A DNA stretch of 64,000 nucleotides from an uncultured Marvinbryantia sp. Lineage in GTDB: Bacteria > Bacillota > Clostridia > Lachnospirales > Lachnospiraceae. Below the pieces are notes generated by a model. That model saw only the letters and a list, made by a program, of their open reading frames with translations. It did no database searches and was not told the DNA's origin. The stretch lies in NCBI GenBank assembly GCA_934408725.1, contig CAKRVB010000002.1, forward strand, positions 62,001 to 126,000, read 5' to 3'. Both the position numbers and the translations under genes were made by a program. Positions 1 through 8,592 of this stretch are shown here, piece after piece (within the stretch, counting starts at the first letter, position 1; the number at the start of each line of letters is the position of its first letter).

Positions 1-118
1 ACTGGATACACTATGGGAAGAACACAGACGTCTGATAAATCCTTCGCAGATGTATGTCGATCTCTCAGACAAACTCTATGATATCAAAAAAAATCTGCTT
101 CATCAGATGAGTATGTAA
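1..118 (+). CDS. pncB: nicotinate phosphoribosyltransferase, C-terminal end (cut by window edge)
   Basis: Only the last 38 codons are present, in the frame starting at base 2 and stopping at TAA 116-118. The residues around PSQMYVDLSDKLYDIK match the conserved tail of bacterial nicotinate phosphoribosyltransferase (family pattern P-x-x-Y-V-D-L-S-x-K-L-x-D-I-K), which joins nicotinate to PRPP in NAD salvage. The stop codon lies inside a perfect palindrome shared with the convergent gene on the other strand. The call rests on this one short motif; catalytic parts are outside the window. Confidence 0.7.
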   Translation, partial: LDTLWEEHRRLINPSQMYVDLSDKLYDIKKNLLHQMSM

Positions 119-191
119 ACAACCAATGGGGACGGTGTTTTCTGGCTTTAAAGAGCCAGAAAACACCGTCCCCATTGGTTGTTTACATACT
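110..191. repeat. perfect 38-bp inverted repeat with REP-like core; bidirectional terminator
   Basis: Bases 110-147 and 154-191 are exact reverse complements around a 6-nt loop. The core reads ATGGGGACGGTGTTTTCTGG on both strands. The stop codons of both convergent genes lie inside the arms, so transcripts from either side would end in the same large hairpin. The GGGGACG core recurs near 8901, 10069 and 16947. Elements with this core resemble REP sequences mobilised by REP-associated tyrosine transposases (family knowledge); no such transposase is in the window. Confidence 0.85.
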
Positions 192-941
192 TCCCGTCAA
201 ACGAATGATATCCTTCATTTCATCAATATCCATATCCAGCATAATCGCCAGTTCTTCCACACTGAACTTCGGTTCTCCTTCATCTCCGTCTGTCAGGTCT
301 TTCATAACATTATCCAGATTCTGCACTTTTGCCACCAGACAGTCATCTTCGAACTTCTGCTCATCCTGCTGATTAGCTGCTTCTTTGACACCTTTACGAA
401 GCCGTTCCCGGATATCGCTGTCCGTAACGCCCTCCATATCTCCTGCAAAGATATTCAACAGTGCCACATTGGCTTCCTGAATCAGGTCTGCCAGATTCAT
501 GCCATCCCGGAACATCTCTGCGGCCAGATCTGCCGCCAATGGCAGGAACTGCTCCAGGTGTTCCGTTGCATCTTCTGGCTTCTTCAGTGACTCTTTATAA
601 CGCTTCAGATATTCTTTATCTTCTGCCGTCAGACACTGATTGCCCTGGATCCGGTCTGATCTCCTCTGATCTTCTTTTTCCAGTTCTTTGGCTTCGGCTG
701 CTTTCCTGGCTTTCTCTTCTTCCGTCTCTACCGGCTGGCTCTCCTGCTCATCGGAAAAAGAGATGCCTTCAATATGAATGCCCTGACTTTTAAAATAACG
801 GAAGATCTGAAGCAGCTGCTCCCGGTTCAGATCCATACCTTCAAAAAAGCTGCGGATCTGATCGCCCTTCAGTACTTTTCCATTTTCATTTGCACTCTGG
901 CTCAGCTCAGCCAGTTTTTTCTGAAATTCCTGTATTTCCAT
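183..941 (-). CDS. sigma-70-like protein lacking DNA-reading regions
   Basis: The protein has 252 residues. Residues about 20-60 look like sigma region 1.1 (a helical block ending in SQGIHIEG). Residues 131-165 look like regions 2.1-2.2: LPLAADLAAEMF, then DLIQEANVALL, which resembles the DLIQEGNIGLM signature. Residues 225-250 resemble region 3 (SVEELAIMLDMDIDEMKDII). No aromatic-rich 2.3/2.4 segment and no region 4 helix-turn-helix are seen, so it should not read -10 or -35 boxes unaided. Residues 70-120 are highly charged. It has its own sigma-A promoter (TTGAAA, 17 nt, TAGAAT) and a GGAGA ribosome site, directly after spoVT. A role as an RNA polymerase-binding factor is inference. Confidence 0.6.
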   Translation of the reverse strand: MEIQEFQKKLAELSQSANENGKVLKGDQIRSFFEGMDLNREQLLQIFRYFKSQGIHIEGISFSDEQESQPVETEEEKARKAAEAKELEKEDQRRSDRIQGNQCLTAEDKEYLKRYKESLKKPEDATEHLEQFLPLAADLAAEMFRDGMNLADLIQEANVALLNIFAGDMEGVTDSDIRERLRKGVKEAANQQDEQKFEDDCLVAKVQNLDNVMKDLTDGDEGEPKFSVEELAIMLDMDIDEMKDIIRLTGSM

Positions 942-987
942 AGGATATCGGTCTCCTTATCTGTTTCCAAACTTCTGTATCGCCGAT

Positions 988-1016
988 ATTCTAACATAAA
1001 ATATGGTATATTTCAA
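988..1016 (-). promoter_or_regulatory. sigma-A promoter of the sigma-like gene
   Basis: On the minus strand TTGAAA (1011-1016) and TAGAAT (988-993) are separated by exactly 17 nt. The -35 box overlaps the end of spoVT, so the sigma-like gene can be transcribed apart from it. Confidence 0.55.
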
Positions 1017-1558
1017 TTTTCCATCTGCCGCCCCATGAAATTGGCTGCACATCTGGCCACGATCTGTTCCGTCTCGCCCATTCTGACTTTATCATTTTTA
1101 CCCATAAGAACCACCGCTCCTATGGCATCTCCTTCGCAAAGAATCGGACTGATCACCTGTGCCCGTTTTTCTTCGTTTACTTCCAGGATATCAACGTGTT
1201 CTTTATCCGTCAGATTGTGCATGACATTTTCCCGTTCTTCAATCAGAGATTCCAACGATCCACTGATGGGTCTTCCTACATAATCCCTTTTTACACCCCC
1301 TGCTGTGGCAATGATCTGATCCCGGTCTGTGATACAGATTCCATGCCCTGTGGTCTGCGCCAGCGACTCTGCATACTGTCTGGCAAAGCTTCCCAGTTCC
1401 CCAATGGGTGAATACTTCTTCAGGATAATCTCACCTTCCCGGTCAGTAAATATCTCCAATGGATCTGACTCCCGAATTCTTAATGTCTTTCGTATCTCCT
1501 TTGGTATCACGACCCGGCCCAGGTCATCAATACGCCGGACAATTCCTGTGGCTTTCAT
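1013..1558 (-). CDS. spoVT: stage V sporulation protein T, AbrB-type transcriptional regulator
   Basis: The protein is 181 residues, the usual SpoVT length. It has an N-terminal swapped-hairpin AbrB DNA-binding domain (MKATGIVRRIDDLGRVVIPK, then RKTLRIRESDPLEIF) and a C-terminal GAF-like domain (about residues 55-180). In Bacillus SpoVT tunes sigma-G-dependent genes in the forespore; a similar role is expected in clostridia. The start has an AGGAGG ribosome site. A sigma-G-like promoter lies upstream at 1617-1645. It follows a hybrid kinase gene in the same direction but probably forms its own unit. Confidence 0.95.
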   Translation of the reverse strand: MKATGIVRRIDDLGRVVIPKEIRKTLRIRESDPLEIFTDREGEIILKKYSPIGELGSFARQYAESLAQTTGHGICITDRDQIIATAGGVKRDYVGRPISGSLESLIEERENVMHNLTDKEHVDILEVNEEKRAQVISPILCEGDAIGAVVLMGKNDKVRMGETEQIVARCAANFMGRQMEN

Positions 1559-1616
1559 AATGTATGGTATTCCTCCTGTTTTCTCTTAGTGTTTTCCATA
1601 TACTGTGTCATATGGA

Positions 1617-1645
1617 TATTATGTGGAAAAAAGGGGATTTTATAC
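1617..1645 (-). promoter_or_regulatory. candidate sigma-G-type promoter of spoVT
   Basis: On the minus strand a GTATA box (1641-1645) is followed 17 nt later by CATAATA (1617-1623). The sigma-G consensus is roughly G-(A/C)-ATR, 17-18 nt, CATNMTA, so the -10 fits fully and the -35 has one mismatch. spoVT is a sigma-G-dependent gene in Bacillus, which supports the reading. Confidence 0.4.
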
Positions 1646-3400
1646 TTCTTTTTTATATTTCATCAAGGTATCCACCAGAACTTCTGCCTGTATCGGCTTA
1701 GCCAGATGCTCATTCATTCCTGCCTGCATGGCTCTCTTCCGGTCTTCTGCAAAAGCATTGGCCGTCATCGCCAGAATCGGAACCTTTTTTGCATCTGGCC
1801 GTGGCAGAGCACGGATGGCCTGTGCAGCCTGATATCCATCCAGTACTGGCATCATGATATCCATGAGAATTGCATCATAAGTACCATCACCGGTCTCCTG
1901 AAATGCCTCCAATGCTTCCTGACCATTCCAGACAGGTGTCACAACTGCTCCTGCATTTTCCAGAAGGAACTGTGCAATCTCCATATTCAATTCATTATCT
2001 TCTGCCAGCAATACGCTCATTCCATTCAGGGAATGTTTTTCACTTACCGGTGTATTTTCTGCCTGCGCTCTTCCTTCCAGATCTCGCTTAAATGGAATGG
2101 TGATATAATAAGTAGTTCCTACATCTTTCTGACTTTCGAACCGAATCGTTCCATTCATCTTATCCACCAGGCTCTTGGTAATCGCCATACCAAGACCGGT
2201 ACCGCTGTAAGTGGAACGTGAACCTTCATTTTCCTGCGTAAATGGCTCAAACAAATGCTTCTGATATTCTTCACTCATGCCAATTCCGGTATCCGCACAG
2301 ATAAACTCAATCCATACCATATCCTCCGTACATTTTACCTCCCGGCATGATAATGTCACAGTTCCTTTCTCTTTGTTATATTTCACTGCATTACTTAGAA
2401 TATTCATCAATAGTCTCTTTACGTGCAGTGGACTGCCGATCAGATAGGGATGTGGAACGGTCCAGTCCTTACGGATCAGTTGAATGCCACGTTCTGCAGC
2501 TGTTTTTTCCAGTACCTGCTGAATCTCCTCAGCCAGATCTATTATCTGGAATGATCTGGATTCCAGCACGATCTCACCTGATTCCAGTTTGCCCATGTCC
2601 AGTACCTCATTGACCAGCTCCAGAAGAAGCCCTGATGCTTCCCATATCTTTTTCCGGCACTCTGCCTGCTTTTCCATATCCGTATCGTAATGATCCCCGA
2701 TTTTCAGCATACCACGAATTCCATTGATCGGGGTTCGGATGTCATGGCTCATGCGCTGAAGGAATTCCGTCTTTGCCACATTCGCACTTTCTGCACGTCT
2801 GGCCGCCTCTTTCAGCTGATTTTGATATTCCATCTCCTTGCGATGCTGTTCTTCCTGATATCTCTGTGCCGTTTTCACACGAATCAGCTGAATCATGAAC
2901 AGTGCCAGAATATAACACACAGTAATGAAAATCATGTTTTTCAGAGTAGTCACAAAGACATTTTTCTCAGGCATAAAAGCGTAAATTTGATAGGATGAAG
3001 CAATGCTGAGCATTCCAAGGCAATGATTCGGTCCTTTCTCTTTTGTCTTCACTGTCACCAGCTTTTCTACCTGACCAAGCTGCCTGATATTCTGGAGCAC
3101 CGGCACATTGGACACATGCTCTCCTAAAAGTCCTTCATCATTGGATGCAATAATCCTGCCTTCACTGGACATCACAATCGTCCCATCCAGATCCATACTC
3201 AATCCTGCCAGCATCCGCTCAAAAGGGATCCCGTACTTACTATAATTGGCACACTGTTCCCGTACATACTGTACATTCCCCTCCAGTTTTTCTTTTGCAC
3301 TGGCCCTGTCTGTACGTACGGAATAGATCAGCATAGCAGTAAAAAGAAGAATTCCTACAATCAGTGCAATGCCTATACTTTTACTGTTTTTTCTGATCAT
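1640..3400 (-). CDS. hybrid sensor histidine kinase with C-terminal receiver domain
   Basis: The protein has 586 residues. A membrane segment near residues 8-28 and another near 150-168 enclose an extracellular sensor region of about 120 residues. A HisKA dimerisation domain follows with the phospho-accepting histidine in [12 protein letters not shown] (about 217), then a HATPase domain (N box near LLMNILSNAVKYN, G boxes GIGMSEEY and GTGLGMAIT), and a receiver domain near 460-580 (LLAEDNELN, acceptor Asp in AILMDIMMPVLDG, Lys in HLAKPIQ). It shares one base with the upstream nitroreductase stop (TAATG), so the two are probably translationally coupled. No separate response regulator is adjacent, so the output partner is unknown. 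Confidence 0.9.
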   Translation of the reverse strand: MIRKNSKSIGIALIVGILLFTAMLIYSVRTDRASAKEKLEGNVQYVREQCANYSKYGIPFERMLAGLSMDLDGTIVMSSEGRIIASNDEGLLGEHVSNVPVLQNIRQLGQVEKLVTVKTKEKGPNHCLGMLSIASSYQIYAFMPEKNVFVTTLKNMIFITVCYILALFMIQLIRVKTAQRYQEEQHRKEMEYQNQLKEAARRAESANVAKTEFLQRMSHDIRTPINGIRGMLKIGDHYDTDMEKQAECRKKIWEASGLLLELVNEVLDMGKLESGEIVLESRSFQIIDLAEEIQQVLEKTAAERGIQLIRKDWTVPHPYLIGSPLHVKRLLMNILSNAVKYNKEKGTVTLSCREVKCTEDMVWIEFICADTGIGMSEEYQKHLFEPFTQENEGSRSTYSGTGLGMAITKSLVDKMNGTIRFESQKDVGTTYYITIPFKRDLEGRAQAENTPVSEKHSLNGMSVLLAEDNELNMEIAQFLLENAGAVVTPVWNGQEALEAFQETGDGTYDAILMDIMMPVLDGYQAAQAIRALPRPDAKKVPILAMTANAFAEDRKRAMQAGMNEHLAKPIQAEVLVDTLMKYKKEV

Positions 3401-3927
3401 TACTCTACCTTAAAAATACGGTGTTCCTTTCGCTCTGCTGCCTGTGGATATTCTCCATCTGCATAACCCAGCGCACAGTGTCCGATTCCTTCATATTCTT
3501 CTTCTACACCAAGAGACTTCAGCAGTTCTTTTCCCCATTCTGTCTCGAATTCTTCCTTTGCACGATGAATCCAGCAGCTGTCCACACCCAGTTCATGTGC
3601 TGCCAGCATCAGATTGCCCATGACGAGACTTCCGTCATAGACGCGGGTCGGTACATCCTTTTTTGCTAATACAATAATCATGGCCGGTGCTCCGTAAAAT
3701 GGATCAAAGCCGTCCTTCCAGCCTCCGATCTCCTGATTCATTTTTGCGATCTTGTCACGCACTTCTTTGTTGGTAACCTGAATCATGATCGTAGCCTGAC
3801 GTCCCATGCCGCTTGCTGCATACAGACCAGCCTCCATGATCTGATCCAGAATCTCCTGTGGCACCATGTCTGGCTTGAACTTACGGACACTTCTTCTTGA
3901 TTTCATATTCTCTAATACTGCGCTCAT
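3400..3927 (-). CDS. nitroreductase-family flavoprotein
   Basis: The protein has 175 residues from the chosen start, typical of small FMN-dependent nitroreductases. The start at 3927 (MSAVLENMKSRRSVRKF) has a GGAGG site 8 nt upstream; an in-frame ATG at 3990 has none. The N-terminal SRRSVRKF motif binds FMN phosphate. GMGRQATIM (about 40-48) and the C-terminal GHCALGYADG block fit the family. Such enzymes use NAD(P)H to reduce nitro or quinone compounds; the natural substrate cannot be told. It is the first gene of a coupled pair with the hybrid kinase downstream. Confidence 0.85.
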   Translation of the reverse strand: MSAVLENMKSRRSVRKFKPDMVPQEILDQIMEAGLYAASGMGRQATIMIQVTNKEVRDKIAKMNQEIGGWKDGFDPFYGAPAMIIVLAKKDVPTRVYDGSLVMGNLMLAAHELGVDSCWIHRAKEEFETEWGKELLKSLGVEEEYEGIGHCALGYADGEYPQAAERKEHRIFKVE

Positions 3928-4006
3928 TATTTTATCCTCCAGTACTGTAATTCTATTCTCTATTTTAGTCTTTTCAGAGATGTGATGCAATGTATTTACG
4001 AAAAAA

Positions 4007-4031
4007 GAACTGCTGGACAGTATCTTTTTAT
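4007..4031 (+). repeat. left 25-bp inverted repeat flanking the DUF3592 gene
   Basis: This stretch matches the reverse complement of 4525-4549 at 24 of 25 positions. The right copy is the 3' end of the HD-domain gene. This left copy therefore duplicates that gene end in opposite orientation, 76 bases before the DUF3592 start. Confidence 0.8.
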
Positions 4032-4044
4032 CCTGTTAAGATAA

Positions 4045-4074
4045 TTGAGGGAATGAGAAGTTTCAGACTATAGC
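4045..4074 (+). promoter_or_regulatory. candidate promoter of the DUF3592 gene
   Basis: TTGAGG (4045-4050) and TATAGC (4069-4074) are 18 nt apart, and the ATG follows 16 nt after the -10. The promoter lies inside the segment bounded by the inverted repeats. Confidence 0.4.
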
Positions 4075-4090
4075 AAAAGAGGGATAAAAG

Positions 4091-4528
4091 ATGAATAATG
4101 AAACTATTATATTTTCTGGAATATTTTTTCTTATGGGGCTGATATTTCAGGCAGTTCCGGTTATATTGAAATATCTGAGAAAAAGACGGTCAGAACGCTG
4201 CACCTCCATGACCACAGCAACGATTACCGGCTATGTGTGCCGCAGGGATGACTCATCCACTACCTATGCTCCGGTATACCATTACTGGGCTAATGGACAG
4301 GAATATGAAAAGGCCAGTACCTGTTCTTCTTCCAGAAGAAAACACAATACCGGGGATAAGATTACTCTTTATTATGACAGCAGTAATCCAAAAATCATCT
4401 ATGTGGAAGAAGAACAAAGTGTCCTGAACCTTATTTCTGTTATTTTTCACTTATTGGGAACAGTATTTATGGGAATTGGAGTAGTGGTTATCTTTTGCAC
4501 CTATTATGGTCGATCAAGCATATCATAA
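4091..4528 (+). CDS. DUF3592-like membrane protein
   Basis: The protein has 145 residues. A hydrophobic segment lies at about residues 8-25, a second at 115-140. The soluble part between them contains an SH3-like beta pattern (TATITGYVCRRDDSS, YAPVYHYWANGQEYE, DKITLYYDSSNPK), the typical DUF3592 layout in which a cell-facing or outer beta domain sits between two helices. Function is unknown. A GAGGG ribosome site precedes the ATG. It converges with the HD gene and overlaps its end by 6 bases. The gene and its promoter are enclosed by 25-bp inverted repeats. Confidence 0.7.
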   Translation: MNNETIIFSGIFFLMGLIFQAVPVILKYLRKRRSERCTSMTTATITGYVCRRDDSSTTYAPVYHYWANGQEYEKASTCSSSRRKHNTGDKITLYYDSSNPKIIYVEEEQSVLNLISVIFHLLGTVFMGIGVVVIFCTYYGRSSIS

Positions 4529-5008
4529 AAAGATGCTGTCCAGCAGTTCCATACTTGTCCTGGTCTTAAAAAATGTCTCTCTGGCATGTCGGATAGCTGC
4601 TTCTGACATCTGACTCTCGTCTGCATTGACCAGAAAGTCTGCTTCCAACAGGATTTGATAATCCATTCCATCCACATCTGCATAGGTATGGTGATGGCAG
4701 ACCAGATAACTGATTCTTTCTTTCATGGCTTCGTCTACGCCAGTATCTTCCAGAAAAGCCTCTACCAACGGTGCACTTTCCTGTTCCTGATACTTTCCAC
4801 TGGCGTTGCCATATTTTTCCCGGCACAGCGGGCAGGCAATGTCATGGATCACGGCTGTGATCTCCAGCGTCTCCTGCGTTCTGGCATCCAGCTGTTCTTT
4901 TTCTCCGATTAATCTGGCATAGGTGTATACTTTCAGGAAATGGGCGATATCGTGTTTATTTCCACCTGCCTGTGCTATCATTTTGCATATCATATCATTT
5001 ACTGTCAT
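4523..5008 (-). CDS. HD-domain phosphohydrolase-like protein
   Basis: The protein has 161 residues. HDIAHFLKVYTYARLIGE (residues 19-36), AVIHDIACPL (52-61) and LVCHHHTYADVDG (102-114) give the metal-binding H...HD...H pattern of small HD proteins. These hydrolyse phosphate esters or nucleotides, with substrates usually unassigned. The start has an AGGAGG site. The 3' end (about 4525-4549) is duplicated in inverted orientation at 4007-4031. No signal peptide or membrane segment is seen. Confidence 0.8.
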   Translation of the reverse strand: MTVNDMICKMIAQAGGNKHDIAHFLKVYTYARLIGEKEQLDARTQETLEITAVIHDIACPLCREKYGNASGKYQEQESAPLVEAFLEDTGVDEAMKERISYLVCHHHTYADVDGMDYQILLEADFLVNADESQMSEAAIRHARETFFKTRTSMELLDSIFL

Positions 5009-5077
5009 CTTTCCATCCCTCCTCTTCTACCATATATCGGTAGATTCTCTCAATTATACTTTTAACCTGTCTATCCT

Positions 5078-6943
5078 TTATTGAATATATTCTGTCAGCA
5101 CTTTATATAATATCGGCGGATTAATCGGCTTGGACAAATGATAGTCCATACCTGCTTCCAGTGTATTTCTTCGTTCTTCATCAAACGCATCTGCTGTCAT
5201 GGCAATAATCGGTACTTCCGGTGCATCCGGGCGATCCATTCTTCGGATCGCTCTGGTTGCATCCAGTCCATTCATAATCGGCATCCGTACATCCATCAGA
5301 ATCGCATCAAACTGATAAATCTCTGATTCCTGGAAAAGCTTCACGGCCTCTTCTCCGTTCCTTGCAACCGTCACAATGCAACCCACTTTTTCCAGAATGA
5401 TCTGCGCTACATAAATATTGATCTCATTATCCTCCACCAGAAGAATCCGATCTCCCTTCAGTTTCTCTATAGAAGTATCCTTTTCTTCCTCAGGCTCCTG
5501 CTCTTCTTCCTCTTCAACAGGGACATAGAGTTCCACTGTAAATTCCGTTCCCCTTCCCAGCTGACTGGTAACTGAAATCTCTCCGCCCATGGCATCTACC
5601 AGGCTTTTGACAATCGGAAGTCCCAGACCTGTTCCTCTTGCAGTATCTCCCAGTGCCGAACGCTCCTGAGAAAACGGGTCATACATATGATCCATAAACC
5701 CCTGGCTCATTCCTACACCATTATCCCGAATCGTAAAGCGGATCCCTGCCTTCTCGCCACGCGGTTCCAGGGATTCTGACAGAAATTCCACCGTGCCGCC
5801 GGTCGGTGTAAACTTTGCCGCATTGGATAACAGATTGAAAAAGATCTGGCTGAAACGCAGACGATCTGCACGTATACAGGTAATCTGGTCACTTAATCGG
5901 AATACAAAATGAATGTCTTTTTCCTCCATCAGCGGTCTTATTACCGTATTAATTGAGTCTTCAAATTCCTGTTTGGTAAATGAGCCTTCTTTCAAAGTCA
6001 GTTCCCCATTCTCGATCTTGCTCATATCCAGGATATCATTGATCAACCCCAGCAGAAATGTGCTGGATGTGTCGATATTGTGCAGATATTCCCGTACCAC
6101 CTGCAGATCTTCTTCATCTCTGGCCAGATGAGTCAGGCCGATGATGGCATTCATCGGTGTGCGGATATCATGGCTCATTCTGGACAGAAATTCTAACCTG
6201 GCATGGGCAGCGGATTCTGCTTTGTGCGCTGCCACTTCCAGCTCTTCATTTTTCCGGTTAATTTCCATATATAGTTCTTTGCGTCGCTGTTCTTCCACGG
6301 TAATATCACACCAGATATAGACGACCGCATAACTGGCATTGATAATCAGCCATCCCGGATTGGCCAGCTGCACCCAGATAAATATGGCGTTGGTAACAAA
6401 AAATGCGATCAGCAATACCGCATTGGTCTGTGGTGTAATCTTCTGCCAGTTCCACAATACGATCAGCAAACCAAACGCAGAATAGAACATCATGGAGCCA
6501 ACACCTACTGGCAAAAAGAAGATCCCTCTGCTGTATTCCATATCAGCAGTCAGATGGAAAAACAGTCCGGTAAATGGATTACTCAGTGCAAGTATCACAT
6601 ACAACACATACGGAATCATGATGTAAGTAATATATCGATATAACTTTTTCAGTGGATAATCTTTGTGAATCAATACAAAAGCGTAAGCCACCCACACCGC
6701 TGCCAGTAACGGCATGCTAGCTACATAGATCGTCATAGAAAGCTGATAAGCCCACCAGCTTGTGAATACATTCTGGGCTGTAGAAGAGACAATATCAATG
6801 CAGTCATAGAGAATACTGAAAATAAGGACATAATAAAATGCCCTTCCCGGAACATCTCTTTTCTCTTTTTTCAAAGAATGCTCCTTGAGCAGCATAATCA
6901 TAAAAACAGCCAGTGCAAAAAAATCAGTCTCTACATGCCACAT
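5078..6943 (-). CDS. hybrid sensor histidine kinase with multi-helix membrane sensor and receiver domain
   Basis: The protein has 621 residues from the start at 6943, which has a GGGGGAT site; the in-frame ATG at 6982 has none. About seven membrane helices occupy residues 5-215, like 7TM-type sensors. They are followed by a coiled linker (about 220-250), HisKA ([15 protein letters not shown]), HATPase ([31 protein letters not shown]) and a receiver (LLVEDNEIN, Asp in [12 protein letters not shown], Lys in YHLSKPINP). An acidic stretch of about a dozen Glu separates kinase and receiver. The architecture parallels the kinase at 1640-3400. No adjacent output gene is seen. Confidence 0.9.
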   Translation of the reverse strand: MWHVETDFFALAVFMIMLLKEHSLKKEKRDVPGRAFYYVLIFSILYDCIDIVSSTAQNVFTSWWAYQLSMTIYVASMPLLAAVWVAYAFVLIHKDYPLKKLYRYITYIMIPYVLYVILALSNPFTGLFFHLTADMEYSRGIFFLPVGVGSMMFYSAFGLLIVLWNWQKITPQTNAVLLIAFFVTNAIFIWVQLANPGWLIINASYAVVYIWCDITVEEQRRKELYMEINRKNEELEVAAHKAESAAHARLEFLSRMSHDIRTPMNAIIGLTHLARDEEDLQVVREYLHNIDTSSTFLLGLINDILDMSKIENGELTLKEGSFTKQEFEDSINTVIRPLMEEKDIHFVFRLSDQITCIRADRLRFSQIFFNLLSNAAKFTPTGGTVEFLSESLEPRGEKAGIRFTIRDNGVGMSQGFMDHMYDPFSQERSALGDTARGTGLGLPIVKSLVDAMGGEISVTSQLGRGTEFTVELYVPVEEEEEQEPEEEKDTSIEKLKGDRILLVEDNEINIYVAQIILEKVGCIVTVARNGEEAVKLFQESEIYQFDAILMDVRMPIMNGLDATRAIRRMDRPDAPEVPIIAMTADAFDEERRNTLEAGMDYHLSKPINPPILYKVLTEYIQ

Positions 6944-7101
6944 ACGTTTTATCCCCCGTATTTCTTCAGGCGCAGCCTTCATCAGAAAGCTGCTTTATCA
7001 TCGGGTCACTCAGATTTATCTTATCACACTGACTGTAAAAAACAACTAATTTCTGGAACAATTCTCTGCATCAGCAGCCAGCACGAACATCAGCACATGG
7101 A

Positions 7102-7791
7102 TTATTTCTTCAATAGATCGTATACTTCATGAAGATCCGTGATTTCATAATCTATATGTACGTCTTCCAGTGGTGCTGTATGCCCCGGATTATACCAGCA
7201 GGTACGGATACCTGCATTGTTGCCACCCCGGATATCACTGGTCAGGGAATCTCCCACAATCATTACTTTCTCCCTGTCCAGTTCCTCAATCTGTGCAAAT
7301 ACCTTGTCAAAAAATTCTTTGTTCGGCTTTTCCACGCCAAGTTCTTCCGACAAAAATACCCCATCCATCAATGCTCCCAGACCGGATAAACGCAGCTTCT
7401 TCTCCTGTGCCACAATCGTTCCGTTGGATACTACATATTGCTTCACCTTTCCTCGCAGTGAATCGATGATCTGATAACTGTCGTCACGATACACAATCGT
7501 ATCTCCCAGCGCCGACTGATAGGCTTCATTAAAAGCCGGGGCTGCCGATACATCCAGGTTCTCTTTTTCAAAAAACTCCTGAAATCTCCCCACCAGTACC
7601 TGCTCTCTGGTCACTTCTCCTTTCTCCAGCCGCTCCCAGTAACCACGGTTGATTTTTGCATATCGCAGCAGCATTGCCTCACTGCATTCGCCCAGATGAA
7701 ACTGCTGAAATAATTTGTGAATAGCTGCTTTCTCTGCTGCATGAAAATCCAGAAGGGTCGCATCCACATCCCATAAAATTGTCTGTATCAT
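7102..7791 (-). CDS. HAD-family 5'-nucleotidase/phosphatase, YjjG type
   Basis: The protein has 229 residues. HAD motif I is WDVDATLLDF (nucleophile Asp 8, general acid Asp 10), motif II is VVSNGT (about 121), the motif III lysine is in VEKPNKEFF, and motif IV is MIVGDSLTSDIRGG. The long helical cap insert between motifs I and II (about residues 15-95) and overall length match YjjG-like pyrimidine nucleotidases, which dephosphorylate nucleoside monophosphates including modified ones. It reads away from the divergent azlCD pair. Substrate is inferred from family only. Confidence 0.85.
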   Translation of the reverse strand: MIQTILWDVDATLLDFHAAEKAAIHKLFQQFHLGECSEAMLLRYAKINRGYWERLEKGEVTREQVLVGRFQEFFEKENLDVSAAPAFNEAYQSALGDTIVYRDDSYQIIDSLRGKVKQYVVSNGTIVAQEKKLRLSGLGALMDGVFLSEELGVEKPNKEFFDKVFAQIEELDREKVMIVGDSLTSDIRGGNNAGIRTCWYNPGHTAPLEDVHIDYEITDLHEVYDLLKK

Positions 7792-7813
7792 AGTTTGCTG
7801 TTCTTATCTCCTG

Positions 7814-7842
7814 TTGTATATTTTTTTCTCTAATGCTATAAT
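7814..7842 (+). promoter_or_regulatory. promoter of azlCD
   Basis: TTGTAT (7814-7819) and TATAAT (7837-7842) are 17 nt apart, with an extended -10 TGC directly before TATAAT. Confidence 0.6.
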
Positions 7843-7893
7843 AACCCAGAATTGGACATTTTTGTTTAAAATATTGTGATTATGAGGAAATTT

Positions 7894-8592
7894 ATGAGAA
7901 TCAAAGCACTGAAAGCTGCCTTTCCGGCAACCATTCCGATCTTTACCGGATTCTGGTTTCTGGGAATGGCCTATGGAATCTATATGAATGCATCAGGATT
8001 TTCTTTTGTCTACCCTTTGTGCATGAGTCTTCTGATCTATGGTGGTTCGTTGGAATTCGTTGCTGTAGAGATGCTGCTTTCCCCTTTTGCTCCATTACAG
8101 ACATTTATCATGGCGCTGCTTATCCAGGCACGACACCTGTTCTACGGTCTGTCTATGCTGGATAAGTTCAAAGGCATGGGCTGGAAAAAATATTATCTGA
8201 TCTTCGGAATGTGTGATGAGACATTTTCTATTAATTGTTCTGCTGATATCCCAGAAGATGTGGACCGGGGATGGTTCTATTTCTGGGTTACTCTGTTGAA
8301 TCAGCTCTACTGGTCAGCAGCTGCTACCACTGGCGGTATTGTAGGATCTCTGTTAAAGATCGATACCTCAGGCATCAGTTTTGTCATGACCGCCATGTTC
8401 GTAGTCATCTTTCTGGAACAATGGTTAAAAGAAAACGAGCACAGTGCTTCTCTGATCGGGCTGGCTGTCTCTGTCCTGTGCCTGGTCATCTTTGGCCCGG
8501 ATTCCTTCATGATTCCAGCTATGGTACTGATTGTCGGCCTGCTGGCATTGCTTCGCAAACCACTTGAGAAAAAGGAGGCTTTACAGGAATGA
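7894..8592 (+). CDS. azlC: branched-chain amino acid exporter large subunit, AzlC
   Basis: The protein has 232 residues from the chosen start at 7894 (GAGGA site 5-6 nt upstream; GTG 7876 and ATG 7882 are weaker choices). It shows the AzlC pattern: an N-terminal [20 protein letters not shown] block, about five to six membrane helices, and the conserved [17 protein letters not shown] motif (about 88-104). AzlC and AzlD together export branched-chain amino acids or analogues. The gene overlaps azlD by 4 bases (ATGA), which implies coupled translation. Confidence 0.93.
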   Translation: MRIKALKAAFPATIPIFTGFWFLGMAYGIYMNASGFSFVYPLCMSLLIYGGSLEFVAVEMLLSPFAPLQTFIMALLIQARHLFYGLSMLDKFKGMGWKKYYLIFGMCDETFSINCSADIPEDVDRGWFYFWVTLLNQLYWSAAATTGGIVGSLLKIDTSGISFVMTAMFVVIFLEQWLKENEHSASLIGLAVSVLCLVIFGPDSFMIPAMVLIVGLLALLRKPLEKKEALQE

